Source: Peptoclostridium litorale DSM 5388 (lineage in GTDB: Bacteria > Bacillota > Clostridia > Peptostreptococcales > Peptostreptococcaceae). From it: 64,000 nt of DNA. The translations under genes and the position numbers were made by a program. Location: NCBI RefSeq assembly GCF_900141635.1, contig NZ_FSRH01000004.1, forward strand, positions 62,001-126,000, in the 5' to 3' direction. Under the pieces are notes generated by a model. The model was not told where the DNA came from and ran no database searches. It worked only from the letters and a program-made list of their open reading frames with translations. Shown here one piece after another: positions 25,301 through 35,640 of this stretch; the first letter of the stretch is position 1, and each line of letters begins with the position of its first letter.

Positions 25301-26557
25301 GTGAATCTTTCAAAAAGAGAAAAGATAATGGTTATGGGGCTGGCTGTTTTTACAGCATTATATTTTACATATAACAATGTGTATAAGCCTAAAATAGAGC
25401 AGTGGCAGACTCAAAAGAAAGCGCTCAGCGGAAATGAGCAGATAAAAGAAAAGCTGGATAGGAATATGCTGAACAAGGAAGAACTAGAGGCAAAAGTTGA
25501 GGCGATGAGGCTTGTAGTCGACGAGCTCAACCAGGCTCTTCCGCATGAAGTGTACCAGGAAAACAGCATACTATATATAGATGATGTTTTTTCAAAAAAC
25601 AATTTGGAAATACTGACTGTGGACTTTGTGGAGCCGGGAGAAGAAAAAGGTGAAGTCGAAAGCGGCTCGCTGGAAGATGCCATAGAAGACTATATGAAAT
25701 ACCTGGACAAGGGCAACAAGATAGACGTCAAAAAATATGAGATGCTTGGAAAAGAAGAGAAGCTGGAAGAAAAGGAAGATGAAGATGGCGAGGAAGGAGA
25801 AGAAGAAAAGCCTTACCTTTTTCTTGAAGCTACCATTTCATTTTCAGGAAAATATGAGGATTTAAAGAAAGTGCTCGAGGAGATAGAGCAAAACAGGAAG
25901 AAAATAATAATAAAGAGCCTTGGCGTGGTCAACACCCCTATGGACATAGGAGGGAAGATAACTCTCCAGTTTCCATTTTATCCGGATGGAAGGAAAGGTG
26001 AAAATGGGGATTGGAGCATAGCTTCCGAATACGGAAATATCGACCCGTTCTCCACTGGAAGACTGAGTATTTTGAACCAGAACAAGAGAAAGACAGATGC
26101 AGTGTCAAGCGAAAGGGAATCCACGCCGGCTGTTTCGGTAGATTCTGACTTTTATGTGGTGCTAAAGCCTATATCAAGCGACATGCCCACTGTAACAATG
26201 GGTAAGTCTCCTTACAGGTATACGGCGGTGTATGAGGATTCAAACAGCTTCAAAGAGGCTAAAATATACATCAAAAAAGAAGGGGGGGAATACATGTTCA
26301 GGTATGAAACAAGTTCACATGGATACCCTTCTGCATCGAAAGAGGAATACGAAAAGCTTCAGCTGTTCGGAGACGATATAGTGATAAAGGTGTTTTCAAT
26401 GGCAAGGCTTAATGAAAAGGACTCATCGGGGCTTGTTCTGAATGTATATAACGAGACTGACAAGCCGGTCAAGGTATACGTTACAGGAGATGATGCATCA
26501 AAACCAAGATTCAGAGCAGTGCCAAAGAAAGGGACTGTAAATACTCAGAAGCTTTAA
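25301..26557 (+). CDS. PilO-like alignment protein with long C-terminal extension
   Basis: 418 residues from the GTG at 25301; a frame opening at 25274 runs back into pilN. One membrane helix (~10-25), then a coiled coil, then a domain resembling PilO, interrupted by a very acidic linker (~150-170, rich in E and D). The C-terminal ~190 residues extend beyond the usual PilO length (~200) and are not recognised; they contain a DSDFYVVLKP segment like those of small beta domains. Position after pilM-pilN makes the PilO role likely. Confidence 0.75.
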   Translation: MNLSKREKIMVMGLAVFTALYFTYNNVYKPKIEQWQTQKKALSGNEQIKEKLDRNMLNKEELEAKVEAMRLVVDELNQALPHEVYQENSILYIDDVFSKNNLEILTVDFVEPGEEKGEVESGSLEDAIEDYMKYLDKGNKIDVKKYEMLGKEEKLEEKEDEDGEEGEEEKPYLFLEATISFSGKYEDLKKVLEEIEQNRKKIIIKSLGVVNTPMDIGGKITLQFPFYPDGRKGENGDWSIASEYGNIDPFSTGRLSILNQNKRKTDAVSSERESTPAVSVDSDFYVVLKPISSDMPTVTMGKSPYRYTAVYEDSNSFKEAKIYIKKEGGEYMFRYETSSHGYPSASKEEYEKLQLFGDDIVIKVFSMARLNEKDSSGLVLNVYNETDKPVKVYVTGDDASKPRFRAVPKKGTVNTQKL

Positions 26558-26573
26558 AGGGGTGTTTTAGATT

Positions 26574-26990
26574 ATGAAATCAAAAGGGTTCACCCTTATT
26601 GAAGTTGTATTGGCTGTGACAATACTTTCCTTGATGGGATTTGCAGTGCTCAACCTTTTTATGAGCGCAACAAAGACTAACAATGACGTAAAGAGAAAGA
26701 TAAAGGCAAGCTATATAGCCCAGCAGATAATGGAAAAGGAAAAGGCCGAAAAGTCAAAAAAGCCCTCTGAAGGTGAGATGAAGTATTATACTGCGGATGG
26801 AGTCAAAATTGAAGTGGAGGACATAGGCGCTACAAGCGGCTATCTGGCGGGAGTGGAATATAAAAAGCTTGAAAGAGGCGATGGCGATCCGGGCGAAATG
26901 CAGGGACTCTATGAGGTGCACATAAAGGTGTATTTCAATGGAAAACAGGTGGAGAGCATAAGCTCTCTATCCAGGAAAGACAAGGACTAG
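26574..26990 (+). CDS. Minor prepilin (PilV/GspI-like)
   Basis: 138 residues. A very short 5-residue leader MKSKG precedes FTLIEVVLAVTILSLMG, with Glu5. The small C-terminal domain starts with the AQQIMEKEKAEK helix, similar to GspI/PilV minor pilins. Stop is 10 nt before the next start. Likely a tip-complex minor pilin. Confidence 0.85.
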   Translation: MKSKGFTLIEVVLAVTILSLMGFAVLNLFMSATKTNNDVKRKIKASYIAQQIMEKEKAEKSKKPSEGEMKYYTADGVKIEVEDIGATSGYLAGVEYKKLERGDGDPGEMQGLYEVHIKVYFNGKQVESISSLSRKDKD

Positions 26991-27000
26991 GGTGGTGTAT

Positions 27001-29361
27001 ATGGACTACAGGCAAAAAATTAAAGATGAAAAAGGCTCCATGTATATATACAGCATCCTAATTGTTTTTGTGCTCACAATACTTGGTGTAAGCCTTATGG
27101 GGGTTGTAATGAGCAATCTGAAGACAGGACTCATAACTACTGAGAGAAACAAGGCGTTTTACATGGCTGACGGAGCCATAGAGGAGGCTCTTTGGGAGCT
27201 TCACGCCGAGGTTGCAAAGGCTGAAAGAGATTCGCAGGACTGGGTCAATGGAGAATACAGGGATTCCGACGAATGGAAGGATTTCATAGCGGCTGTATAC
27301 GAGGACGTAGACCTTACGGTGGAAGAGGCTCGTGAAATCATAGAGGGCAGGCTTGAAGCCGAATTCAGGAAAAAGTATTTTGACCTGCTGACTTCCGACG
27401 GCGAGCTGGCATCTGATATAGTGAAAAGAATTTCAAATGTGGATTTCAAGCTCGAATCAGAAAACTCCAAGGAGAGCTCAATGGGCGACGTAGCCGTCGA
27501 ATCGGAGTATGTAAAGGGCGAAAGAATAGAGGTCAAGCTGACATCGAGCGCAACATACAACAAACTGGGCAAGAATGCGGAATTGAAGCTGAACATAATA
27601 AGCCCCGGCCTTGTCAAAAAGACAGAGGATGAAGAAGAGATAGCAGTTGAAACAAAGGTATTCAAGACAAACGACATATACCTGAGGGCCATAACCTGCC
27701 AAGGCGACATAGTCGCCGTAGGCGGAAATGTCGAGGTGAACGGTGACGTATACGCCTATGGAACATACCCAGAAGAAGTCAGGGTTTCAAACGAGGAAAC
27801 CGGAGGAATAGTCAGTGGATACTCAAGGAGCGCGGGTGACTTCATAGAAAAGAACAAAAGTTTGGGAGATGACGAAAAAATCGCATTTCCACAGGGCAAG
27901 GGAAATCTGACCATAAGAGGAACGGCAGCCACTAAGTCCAACATACAAGCGAGGTATTCAGGGTCCGAGCTAAATGTCGAAATGCTCCAAAAGGAAAAGT
28001 TAATAATTGAATATGACGAAGATGAAAAAGACTATGTCATAAGGCCGAATTCTTCCGCAGACAAGATAATAACGCCTGGAAACGCCTACTGCAATTCGGT
28101 GATACTTGCCAAAAATGCTGACAACTCGAGAATAGACATAGGCGGAAACGCTATAATGTATGACGACATGGAGCTCAACGGATCCGATGGGAATATAGCA
28201 GTGGGAAGCGACGGGAACCCTTCTGAAGGGGAGATATGGGCGATTCTTGACGGAGACCCTGCAGGAAACGAGGCGGACAGCGGATACGGAGAAAGAAGCG
28301 GAAGCATAATAGTCAACTCGAGTGGAAATGGCGACAGAATCGAGGCAAACAGGATATTTCTTGCGGGAACATCATACATGAACGTAAAGGACTCTAAGGA
28401 CAAGCTCTACCAGACGGGTGAGAGCCTTGCAATGAGCAAGTACTCGTATTTTTACCAGGGAGAGTATACGGGAGAGCAAGATGTCAAATACAAGGAGTAT
28501 ACGGATGCCAAAAGCAATGGATACATGTTTGTAGACATTGACCCGGACAAGAAAATAGAGCACTACTTGAAATTTGCAGACGAGAACAATTCGTATATTT
28601 CCCCAAAAGACAAGGTGAAAGCTAAAATAAGCGGGCTGGACGGTTCGTCAGGAAGCGAAAACTATTCGCTGGGCGCGGTAATGGCGAATGAAAAGATATA
28701 TGACCCGACGGGGAAGGTTTCTTCAGGCAACATATCAAAAGGAAACTTTATTGACCTGGGAAGCTTTTCAGAAAAATCAGCCGCGAAGGTGAACGAGATA
28801 GACGAGAACACAAGCCTTCTTGGAAAGAGAGATTACGCCGAAAACAAGAATATAAATGAAATATTTAAACAAATGTACAAGAGCGACGTGTCAAAAGAAG
28901 AGACAGAAAAGCCATCAAGCATAAAGGTTTTCACGAATAAAGACGTATATGTAAACGGAAGCATAGGGGATGGAGAAGGCCTTAGGATTAGCGGCAAAGA
29001 CCTCAAGGGAATCATATTCACGACAGGAAATGTATTCATATGTGGAGAGACAACGTTTAATGGCGCCATAGTGGCAAGGGGAAATGTCATGTTTGTCGGA
29101 AGCGAAAACAAAACGATAACATATGACGAAGGAAGAGTCATAGACATGGTATCGGATGACGACGAGCTATATGGAGTTTTTTATGGTGAAACCGGGAGGA
29201 AATTTGAAGTTGTAAGCGGAAAGACAAGCTCGAATGACCTGGGGATTGGAGTTGTAGAAGGTGGAACTGAAAAAAGGGTGATTGCAAACCACGGAGCCAT
29301 AAGCATGAAAAGAGCTTTTGACGACGTAATGGAATTTGTGAGCTGGAAGGAAGCGGATTAG
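27001..29361 (+). CDS. Large PilX/GspK-like minor pilus protein
   Basis: 786 residues from the ATG at 27001, after GGTGG. The N-terminus resembles PilX-type minor pilins: KGSMYIYSILIVFVLTILGVSLMG, a hydrophobic helix with no canonical FTLIE, then KTGLITTERNKAFYMADGAIEEALWEL, the usual amphipathic continuation. PilX and GspK are normally 200-330 residues; the long C-terminal part here contains many short beta-rich stretches (INGDVYAYG, GGNAIMYDDMELNG, FICGETTFNGAIVARG) resembling a polymer-forming, bactofilin-like beta-helix. It precedes the giant secreted protein by 13 nt. Function as a tip minor pilin is inferred. Confidence 0.75.
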   Translation: MDYRQKIKDEKGSMYIYSILIVFVLTILGVSLMGVVMSNLKTGLITTERNKAFYMADGAIEEALWELHAEVAKAERDSQDWVNGEYRDSDEWKDFIAAVYEDVDLTVEEAREIIEGRLEAEFRKKYFDLLTSDGELASDIVKRISNVDFKLESENSKESSMGDVAVESEYVKGERIEVKLTSSATYNKLGKNAELKLNIISPGLVKKTEDEEEIAVETKVFKTNDIYLRAITCQGDIVAVGGNVEVNGDVYAYGTYPEEVRVSNEETGGIVSGYSRSAGDFIEKNKSLGDDEKIAFPQGKGNLTIRGTAATKSNIQARYSGSELNVEMLQKEKLIIEYDEDEKDYVIRPNSSADKIITPGNAYCNSVILAKNADNSRIDIGGNAIMYDDMELNGSDGNIAVGSDGNPSEGEIWAILDGDPAGNEADSGYGERSGSIIVNSSGNGDRIEANRIFLAGTSYMNVKDSKDKLYQTGESLAMSKYSYFYQGEYTGEQDVKYKEYTDAKSNGYMFVDIDPDKKIEHYLKFADENNSYISPKDKVKAKISGLDGSSGSENYSLGAVMANEKIYDPTGKVSSGNISKGNFIDLGSFSEKSAAKVNEIDENTSLLGKRDYAENKNINEIFKQMYKSDVSKEETEKPSSIKVFTNKDVYVNGSIGDGEGLRISGKDLKGIIFTTGNVFICGETTFNGAIVARGNVMFVGSENKTITYDEGRVIDMVSDDDELYGVFYGETGRKFEVVSGKTSSNDLGIGVVEGGTEKRVIANHGAISMKRAFDDVMEFVSWKEAD

Positions 29362-29374
29362 GAGGAGGAATACT

Positions 29375-32300
29375 ATGAAGTTTGAGAGATTGAGGAAATT
29401 GCTCAGTGTCTTTATGGTTTTATGCATGCTGGTAACCACGGTTCAGCCGGAAATGATAGCCTGGGCGGCACAGGATAAGACTGTAAGGGGAATAGTTTGG
29501 GAAGATTCTGATGAAGATGGAAAAATGGATGCAGGTGAAAAAAAGATAAGTGGAATTTCAGTTTCATCTCTCTGGGGAAATGGAAATGCACAGCAGGGAA
29601 AACCGTATGAAACTGTAGTTTCCGGACTAGATGGAAGCTACACCGTTACGGCTAAAAATTCAGGAAATGATATTGTCATAAAAGTCGACAAGGATAATTT
29701 GCAGAGCAATGGCAAGAGATACAGACTGACAAAAATGAGGGCTGACTTGCAAAATGGTTCTAAATTAGACCAGGCAAGCGGCGAAAGTATCAAGATAAAG
29801 CCGTCTCGAGAGGACATACATATAGGGTTGGTGGAAGTTGTAAGTGATTCGAATGGACAGGAAGGATCAAATGAAAACACAAGACTCAAGGTAAAAGTCA
29901 CTGACGCAATCGGAGACAAGCCTGCGTATGAAGGGAGTGACAGGATACTGGGGGAGTCAGACTGGGCTATAAGGGGTGAAGCTACCGTGAGCTTTGAATC
30001 TGAAAGCCAGGAAGTTCTAAACGGCGTGAAGTACAAGTTTTTCAAGAAGGACAGCCAGCCATCGGGAACTGATTTTGGACAGATAGAAGGCTGGGAGAAT
30101 CTTGACCCGGAAAAGAACGAGATAATGAAGCTGAGAGACGTAATGATGGACAAGCAGGGACACCTGACTTGGAGAAGCTACGATGTGAGCCACATGGATA
30201 CAACGAGCAGTGCTGGAACTTACAAATGGAATAAAAGAAGCGATGTATACATGAACCCGCATAATGATATAAAATATCAGCCTGCAGATGTTGCGGATCT
30301 GGGCACTAGCTACAGAAATATAGACGAGTACATGGATATCGAAGAACTTACGCTTGTAGGGAAAAAAGGAAATTCTTATTACAAAGTAAAAAATGTTAAT
30401 GGGGCTGAAGTTGAGGAGACAGTGAGAACTGCGGTTCAGGAAACGACATACCATGGAAGGCCATGTATAAAAATAGACGGAAAGATGTACATCAAAGTAG
30501 GTAAAAATGACCAAATAACTGTTAACGGAACTAAAAAACAGGTAAAGCAATTTTTTGCTGAATATGGCAACAGATATGGAGCGTATGTATATGTGGGGGC
30601 TAAAAGGTACGTCCCAAAGACTGTTTTTTACGGGTTTTCGGATATTTTTATAAACCAGTCTGGAGCCCATCCTAATTTAGCGGCGTATCAGGACTACAAG
30701 GAAGCCTCGAAGTTCTGGGGATATATAAAAGTAGACGAAAGCGGAAACTACCAGTTTGGATTTGACGCCGACGATGGTTTCTATGGGTACATAATGAGCG
30801 ACGGCGAAAAAAAGGAAATTTCAAATCATGACAGGTATTTTACAAACGGTGGAGCAAGCGCTGCTGTAAACCCGAGGGAATATAATGGACCTGGAACAGG
30901 ATATACCGTGATGAAACTTGAAAAGGACAAGTACTATCCTGTATACCTTGAATACTTCAACTGGGGCGGAAATGGAAAATTCATGCTCTACTATAAAGAG
31001 GATGGCTCGGCATGGGGGACTGCTAAAAAGAACTGGTTCTACCCGTCAAAGACGAACACTCCCGGGGAATACGCTGAGAGTACGTTTGTAATAAATGCAG
31101 GAGTTGATTTTCCAACCGATCCTGGAAAATACTATATAGGAATAAAGGACGGAGACAAAAACGGAGTGTACGGGCCTTTTGTGGTTGCGCCGAAAGCACA
31201 GATTGAAGTGAAGAGGGAGCCGGTTGACGGTTTTGATTCGGTTATGGAGGACAGCGAGTATACGCTCAGATATACGATAAGTCCAAAGCCGATAGAAAGC
31301 AGTAATCTGGGAAAAGAGCTGAAGGTTGAAAATCTTGTTGTTCAGGAAGAGTTCGACATTAATACGACGCCAAAAGATGTGAACGGCATAGGAACGACTA
31401 CTGATAAGACAAACGAAGATGGGACTCACCAAACTACGTTCAATTCAAATCATTTGGACATAACATATAGATGGGAAAATGGAAAGTATGTTGCAGACCC
31501 GATTGAATTTGAATTGACAATGGAATTAAATGCGAGAAAGCCCGTAATTGATTTTGGAAATGAAAACACATTTGTTTCATATACTGATCTCGACGGAGCA
31601 AATGCTCAAAAACCACTCGGAAATATAAGCATAGAACTTATTCCGAAGCTGCCGGTCGTGAAGATTCTTGAAGTAGAGCCGACGGACAGTTACAAGGATG
31701 AAAGGGATATAAAAAGCAGATTTGGAAACAGCATTTCTGGTACAGGTACGGCTGACGGAAATACTAATAAATACACAGTAAGCGGACAAAATCAAGGCGA
31801 AATAACATATGAGATTGCAATAACGAAAATGCCCGTGAGTCAGTTCATAGGCGATATAGAAGATGTAAATGGAAAATACGATGTCATATTCATTGGAAAT
31901 AAGACGAATAATTACACTAATAGGGAGCGCATACCAGGAGCGGGTTCATATGGAGCCTATAGGGATAATGACATAACACAAAAAAAAGCCGATGAGCTTA
32001 AAGAGTTTATAGAATCGGGACAGCTTGTAATAGCTGAAAGCAACATTAATTCTGGTACGATGATTGCAGATATTTTTGAGAATTACATTGACAGGGAAAA
32101 TGTTGTTAAATGGGAAGATCTTCCTAATGGAGATACGTTTGAAGGATTTAAACCTCACTACTTAAGATCAAACAAGAGGCCGAGGCTTACAATAAATGAA
32201 AAGCCTAAAGACTATGATGGAACAGATGGAAGCTATATAGATTCAAATGTGATGAGATTTAATTTTGACATGAAGTCTCTCAATATGACAGGCAGAAATA

Positions 32301-35300
32301 AAAACCTTGTTGAGGCAAGGCTTTACATGGACTTGAACGGTGACGGGCTTTTCAAGGACGATGAACTTGTAAAAACCAGCCAGCCGGTGATGTCTGTTGA
32401 AGACTATTCAATGGAGTACAGGCTGAAAGATGCATTTACGGGAATGATGCCGTGGAAGCTTGAGGTTGTAGATCGGGAAAATGGTGCTGCGTCATATGAG
32501 GTTGGATATCCCGCATACAAGAGCAAAAAGCTTAAGACAAGGGTGCTTCAGCTTACTCCTAATGGAAATAATTTTTCAATTTCAAGCATGGGGTATATGC
32601 TGAGTACAGATGGATATGAAATAGAAGTGACTCAGCTTCCTGTAAGTATATTCAATGCAAATTATCCGAATGAAGCTTCTTATGGAGGAAAGAAAATTAG
32701 AACAGAGCTTAATGGAAACTACGATATGGTGGTACTTGGTTTTGCAGATTCATTTGGAAACGGATCTGATATTACTAATTCAGCAGCCATAGAGGAATTG
32801 AAAAACTTTATAGGGACGGGCCAAAGTGTTTTGTTTACTCATGACACTCAAGGACCTATAGATTTTTATAACGATGCACCAAACCTTACAAGAACACTAA
32901 AGGGCTTTGTTGGATTCACAGACAGCAGGACATATTCTGGAAGTGGAAGTGGGAAATGGGATAATTCATGGGAGACAACAGTTGCTTTCAAGCTGAACAA
33001 GGGCGTAATTACTATGTACCCGTATATGATAGGTGAGCAGATAAGTATATCGCCTTCACACCAGCAATACTGGGATATTGACTTGGAAAATGAAGATGTT
33101 GTGCCGTGGTTCACCCTCACAACAAAAAATGGAAACAGCCATGACAAAAGTATAAACAAATATAAATATTCGCCAAGGGCCCATTACTATACCTTCTCGA
33201 ATGGAAATGTGACATTTTCGGGAACGGGGCACAAAAGCCCAAGTAGTTCTATGGACGAAAAGAAGCTTTTTGTAAATACAATGGTAAAGGCTGCGAGAAA
33301 TGCAAACCATGCTCCGACGATACAGGTTTTCAACCTCGATGAAAATGAGATAATATCAACTTCACAGGAGAAATTGGAATTCAGCTTTATGGCTGAGGAC
33401 ATAGACGGAGACGACATGTCCGGAGCGGTTTATATCAACGACGTGCCGGTTGAGACTTATGGAGAAGGCAGCATAAAAAGCGGGGGCTCTGTAAAGGTTG
33501 AAATAACAAAGCAGCAGCTTAAGAGCATAATAAATTCAGATGACTCGTTCGAAATAAGGATAGAGGTCAAGGATTCCAAAGGGGCGATGGCTCAGGAAAA
33601 TTCAAGCTTTACAATACAGCGTTTTGCAAACCCTACAATTTCAATTGGGGAGAGTGGAAATGCAAACGGATACCTTGTGGGAGATACCGCGAATATTACA
33701 ATGTCCATAACAGCCCAGGGGCCTGGAAAAGTTCTAAACAGAGGAATTGAGGGCATGGACTTCTCAATGAACTATGACAGCAGTGCGATTGTGGGAGATT
33801 CATCTTGGACGGGAATATCGAATGTTTCGTTTGACCCAGACCCAAGTCCTGAAGTCCAGGAAAAGAGATTCAACTTCAGTCTCGAAAGGGCTGGAGAATA
33901 CACTGTTGAAAATTCAGTTTCATATAACTGTCCTGAATTTAGTGCTCTCGCAGACCACCAGAGCGAAAGTTACAGCTATCCTGTCAATGTAAGATCGGGA
34001 GTAATAGACGTAAAGGTTGTTGAAAGTGACGGTTCGAGCTTTGAAAATGCCAGAGTCAAGATTGAAATGCCGGACGGAAGCCCAAGAACATTGGATTTAG
34101 ATAGGAATGGAAGGGTATCCTTTGAAAACATGAAATCGGGAAGATACGAAATTTCAATAGAGGGACTTCCTGAGGAGTATATTGTAAATGGAGATGCAAG
34201 CAGGGTTGTAAACCTTTCGTATGAAAACAACATAAGCGATGAGACATTCGAACTTATAGACAAGGGGGATGTCGGGCTGGAAATTGAGGTTCAGGCGAAA
34301 GAAGGATGCCTTGTGGGCGACAAGATAGACGTGAACATGAAGGCTGTTGCACACAATGAAGACAGTACTGTAAGTACGGACATAGAAAATATAGAATTTA
34401 AGATGTCTCATGACAAGGGGATTTCGCCAGCAACAAGTCTGGATTGGAAAATGAGCAACATAATCATATCGGGCGACCGTATTTTCAATAATAACCAAGA
34501 AAATAAATTCCAGTTTACAGCCGACAGCGAGGGCGACTTCAGCATAACAGGGGCTGTAACATACGACTATTTTGAAAACCTGCAGGCGGTAAGGAGTGCC
34601 ACTAAAAAGGTGACTGTAAGGTCGGGAAGGATGACTGTCACGGCGAATACACAGGATGGGCTTCCTTACAAAAATATACCTGTCGCTGTAAACGGCACCA
34701 CCGACTCAGGTGAGCCATACAGCAGGACTTTAAGTACCGACGAGACCGGCAAGGCTGTAATGACGGGCATACCGTCAGGAAACTATAAGGTAGAGCTGCA
34801 GCTCCCTGGTGGAATGGTTGCAGAAGGAGGCAATTTGAAGTCTGTAAGAATGGACTATTCAAACAGCGAACAGGACATAGAGTATAATATATACGACAAG
34901 TCCGGAATAGACGGTCACGGCAGATTCACCAACGGAAAAGTGCTGGAAAGTGCAATGGTAACCATACCTGCGGCTCCAAACTTCAAGTCGGATTTCGGGG
35001 CTAAGTTCAAGTTCTATGGAAGTGCCGAGGCCCAGGACGTAAGATTCAATTTGGATAGAGCCGTTACAAGCGTGGACTTTACTCTTTACAGAGTGGATTC
35101 TGCTGAAGGTCTTGAAGAGATTTCTGGAATAGAGTACATCTGGGTAACTAAAACCGGAGAAGTTGAAGTTGAAGAGACTTTGACTCCGGATCAGATCAAC
35201 GAAAGAATAGCAAATGGAACCGATTTGATGTTAAAAGACGGAAGGATAGAGATAAAACTGAAACTTCCTGAAAGCTCGGATTTTGAGAACAACTATATAA

Positions 35301-35446
35301 TAAAATACTCTATAACAAATAGCATGGAAAAAGGCGATGTAATGCAAAACAGATTCATAATGAATGGTGAAATGAAGCCTTGCGATGTCAATGCAAATTC
35401 AATTGACTACACATATAACAGCGAGGCGAAGAATTTGACGGTATAA
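29375..35446 (+). CDS. Giant secreted multidomain protein, candidate type IV pilus tip adhesin
   Basis: 2,023 residues with a Sec signal peptide (basic start, hydrophobic core, AWA near residue 31). Segments by eye: an SdrD B-like repeat (~36-110, VRGIVWEDSDEDGKMDAGE); a PA14-like carbohydrate-binding domain (~424-545); two related alpha/beta segments (~759 and ~1050 on) resembling DUF5057; an Ig-like domain (~1312); and two tandem copies of an Ig-plus-prealbumin-like module (~1415-1850). There is no LPXTG anchor. It is the last gene of the minor pilin operon, 13 nt after the PilX-like gene with its own GGAGGAGG, and is followed by a terminator. This is the position of PilY1-type tip adhesins in other systems; sequence similarity to PilY1 is not claimed. 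Confidence 0.72.
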   Translation: MKFERLRKLLSVFMVLCMLVTTVQPEMIAWAAQDKTVRGIVWEDSDEDGKMDAGEKKISGISVSSLWGNGNAQQGKPYETVVSGLDGSYTVTAKNSGNDIVIKVDKDNLQSNGKRYRLTKMRADLQNGSKLDQASGESIKIKPSREDIHIGLVEVVSDSNGQEGSNENTRLKVKVTDAIGDKPAYEGSDRILGESDWAIRGEATVSFESESQEVLNGVKYKFFKKDSQPSGTDFGQIEGWENLDPEKNEIMKLRDVMMDKQGHLTWRSYDVSHMDTTSSAGTYKWNKRSDVYMNPHNDIKYQPADVADLGTSYRNIDEYMDIEELTLVGKKGNSYYKVKNVNGAEVEETVRTAVQETTYHGRPCIKIDGKMYIKVGKNDQITVNGTKKQVKQFFAEYGNRYGAYVYVGAKRYVPKTVFYGFSDIFINQSGAHPNLAAYQDYKEASKFWGYIKVDESGNYQFGFDADDGFYGYIMSDGEKKEISNHDRYFTNGGASAAVNPREYNGPGTGYTVMKLEKDKYYPVYLEYFNWGGNGKFMLYYKEDGSAWGTAKKNWFYPSKTNTPGEYAESTFVINAGVDFPTDPGKYYIGIKDGDKNGVYGPFVVAPKAQIEVKREPVDGFDSVMEDSEYTLRYTISPKPIESSNLGKELKVENLVVQEEFDINTTPKDVNGIGTTTDKTNEDGTHQTTFNSNHLDITYRWENGKYVADPIEFELTMELNARKPVIDFGNENTFVSYTDLDGANAQKPLGNISIELIPKLPVVKILEVEPTDSYKDERDIKSRFGNSISGTGTADGNTNKYTVSGQNQGEITYEIAITKMPVSQFIGDIEDVNGKYDVIFIGNKTNNYTNRERIPGAGSYGAYRDNDITQKKADELKEFIESGQLVIAESNINSGTMIADIFENYIDRENVVKWEDLPNGDTFEGFKPHYLRSNKRPRLTINEKPKDYDGTDGSYIDSNVMRFNFDMKSLNMTGRNKNLVEARLYMDLNGDGLFKDDELVKTSQPVMSVEDYSMEYRLKDAFTGMMPWKLEVVDRENGAASYEVGYPAYKSKKLKTRVLQLTPNGNNFSISSMGYMLSTDGYEIEVTQLPVSIFNANYPNEASYGGKKIRTELNGNYDMVVLGFADSFGNGSDITNSAAIEELKNFIGTGQSVLFTHDTQGPIDFYNDAPNLTRTLKGFVGFTDSRTYSGSGSGKWDNSWETTVAFKLNKGVITMYPYMIGEQISISPSHQQYWDIDLENEDVVPWFTLTTKNGNSHDKSINKYKYSPRAHYYTFSNGNVTFSGTGHKSPSSSMDEKKLFVNTMVKAARNANHAPTIQVFNLDENEIISTSQEKLEFSFMAEDIDGDDMSGAVYINDVPVETYGEGSIKSGGSVKVEITKQQLKSIINSDDSFEIRIEVKDSKGAMAQENSSFTIQRFANPTISIGESGNANGYLVGDTANITMSITAQGPGKVLNRGIEGMDFSMNYDSSAIVGDSSWTGISNVSFDPDPSPEVQEKRFNFSLERAGEYTVENSVSYNCPEFSALADHQSESYSYPVNVRSGVIDVKVVESDGSSFENARVKIEMPDGSPRTLDLDRNGRVSFENMKSGRYEISIEGLPEEYIVNGDASRVVNLSYENNISDETFELIDKGDVGLEIEVQAKEGCLVGDKIDVNMKAVAHNEDSTVSTDIENIEFKMSHDKGISPATSLDWKMSNIIISGDRIFNNNQENKFQFTADSEGDFSITGAVTYDYFENLQAVRSATKKVTVRSGRMTVTANTQDGLPYKNIPVAVNGTTDSGEPYSRTLSTDETGKAVMTGIPSGNYKVELQLPGGMVAEGGNLKSVRMDYSNSEQDIEYNIYDKSGIDGHGRFTNGKVLESAMVTIPAAPNFKSDFGAKFKFYGSAEAQDVRFNLDRAVTSVDFTLYRVDSAEGLEEISGIEYIWVTKTGEVEVEETLTPDQINERIANGTDLMLKDGRIEIKLKLPESSDFENNYIIKYSITNSMEKGDVMQNRFIMNGEMKPCDVNANSIDYTYNSEAKNLTV

Positions 35447-35474
35447 GCGTGGTTGAAAATTAAAGAGATCAATT

Positions 35475-35503
35475 GCAAAAAGGCCATCAGGCCTTTTTGT
35501 TTT
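35475..35503 (+). terminator. Rho-independent terminator after the pilus operon
   Basis: Stem AAAAAGGCC / GGCCTTTTT with loop ATCA, then GTTTTG. It closes the 13-kb pilD-to-adhesin unit. Confidence 0.92.
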
Positions 35504-35550
35504 GTCCAAATACAAATGAATCACCAAGTATCATTGAAACTTGACTTGAA

Positions 35551-35579
35551 TTGACTTACAATAGAGTATGTCATATATT
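35551..35579 (+). promoter_or_regulatory. Promoter of the rph-yfcE operon
   Basis: TTGACT (35551-35556), 17-nt spacer, TATATT (35574-35579), about 60 nt before the gene. A second TTGACT lies at 35541. Confidence 0.6.
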
Positions 35580-35640
35580 CGATATCATGAATTGAACATA
35601 TCGAACACACTAAACATATGAACCGAAATCTGAAAGGGTG

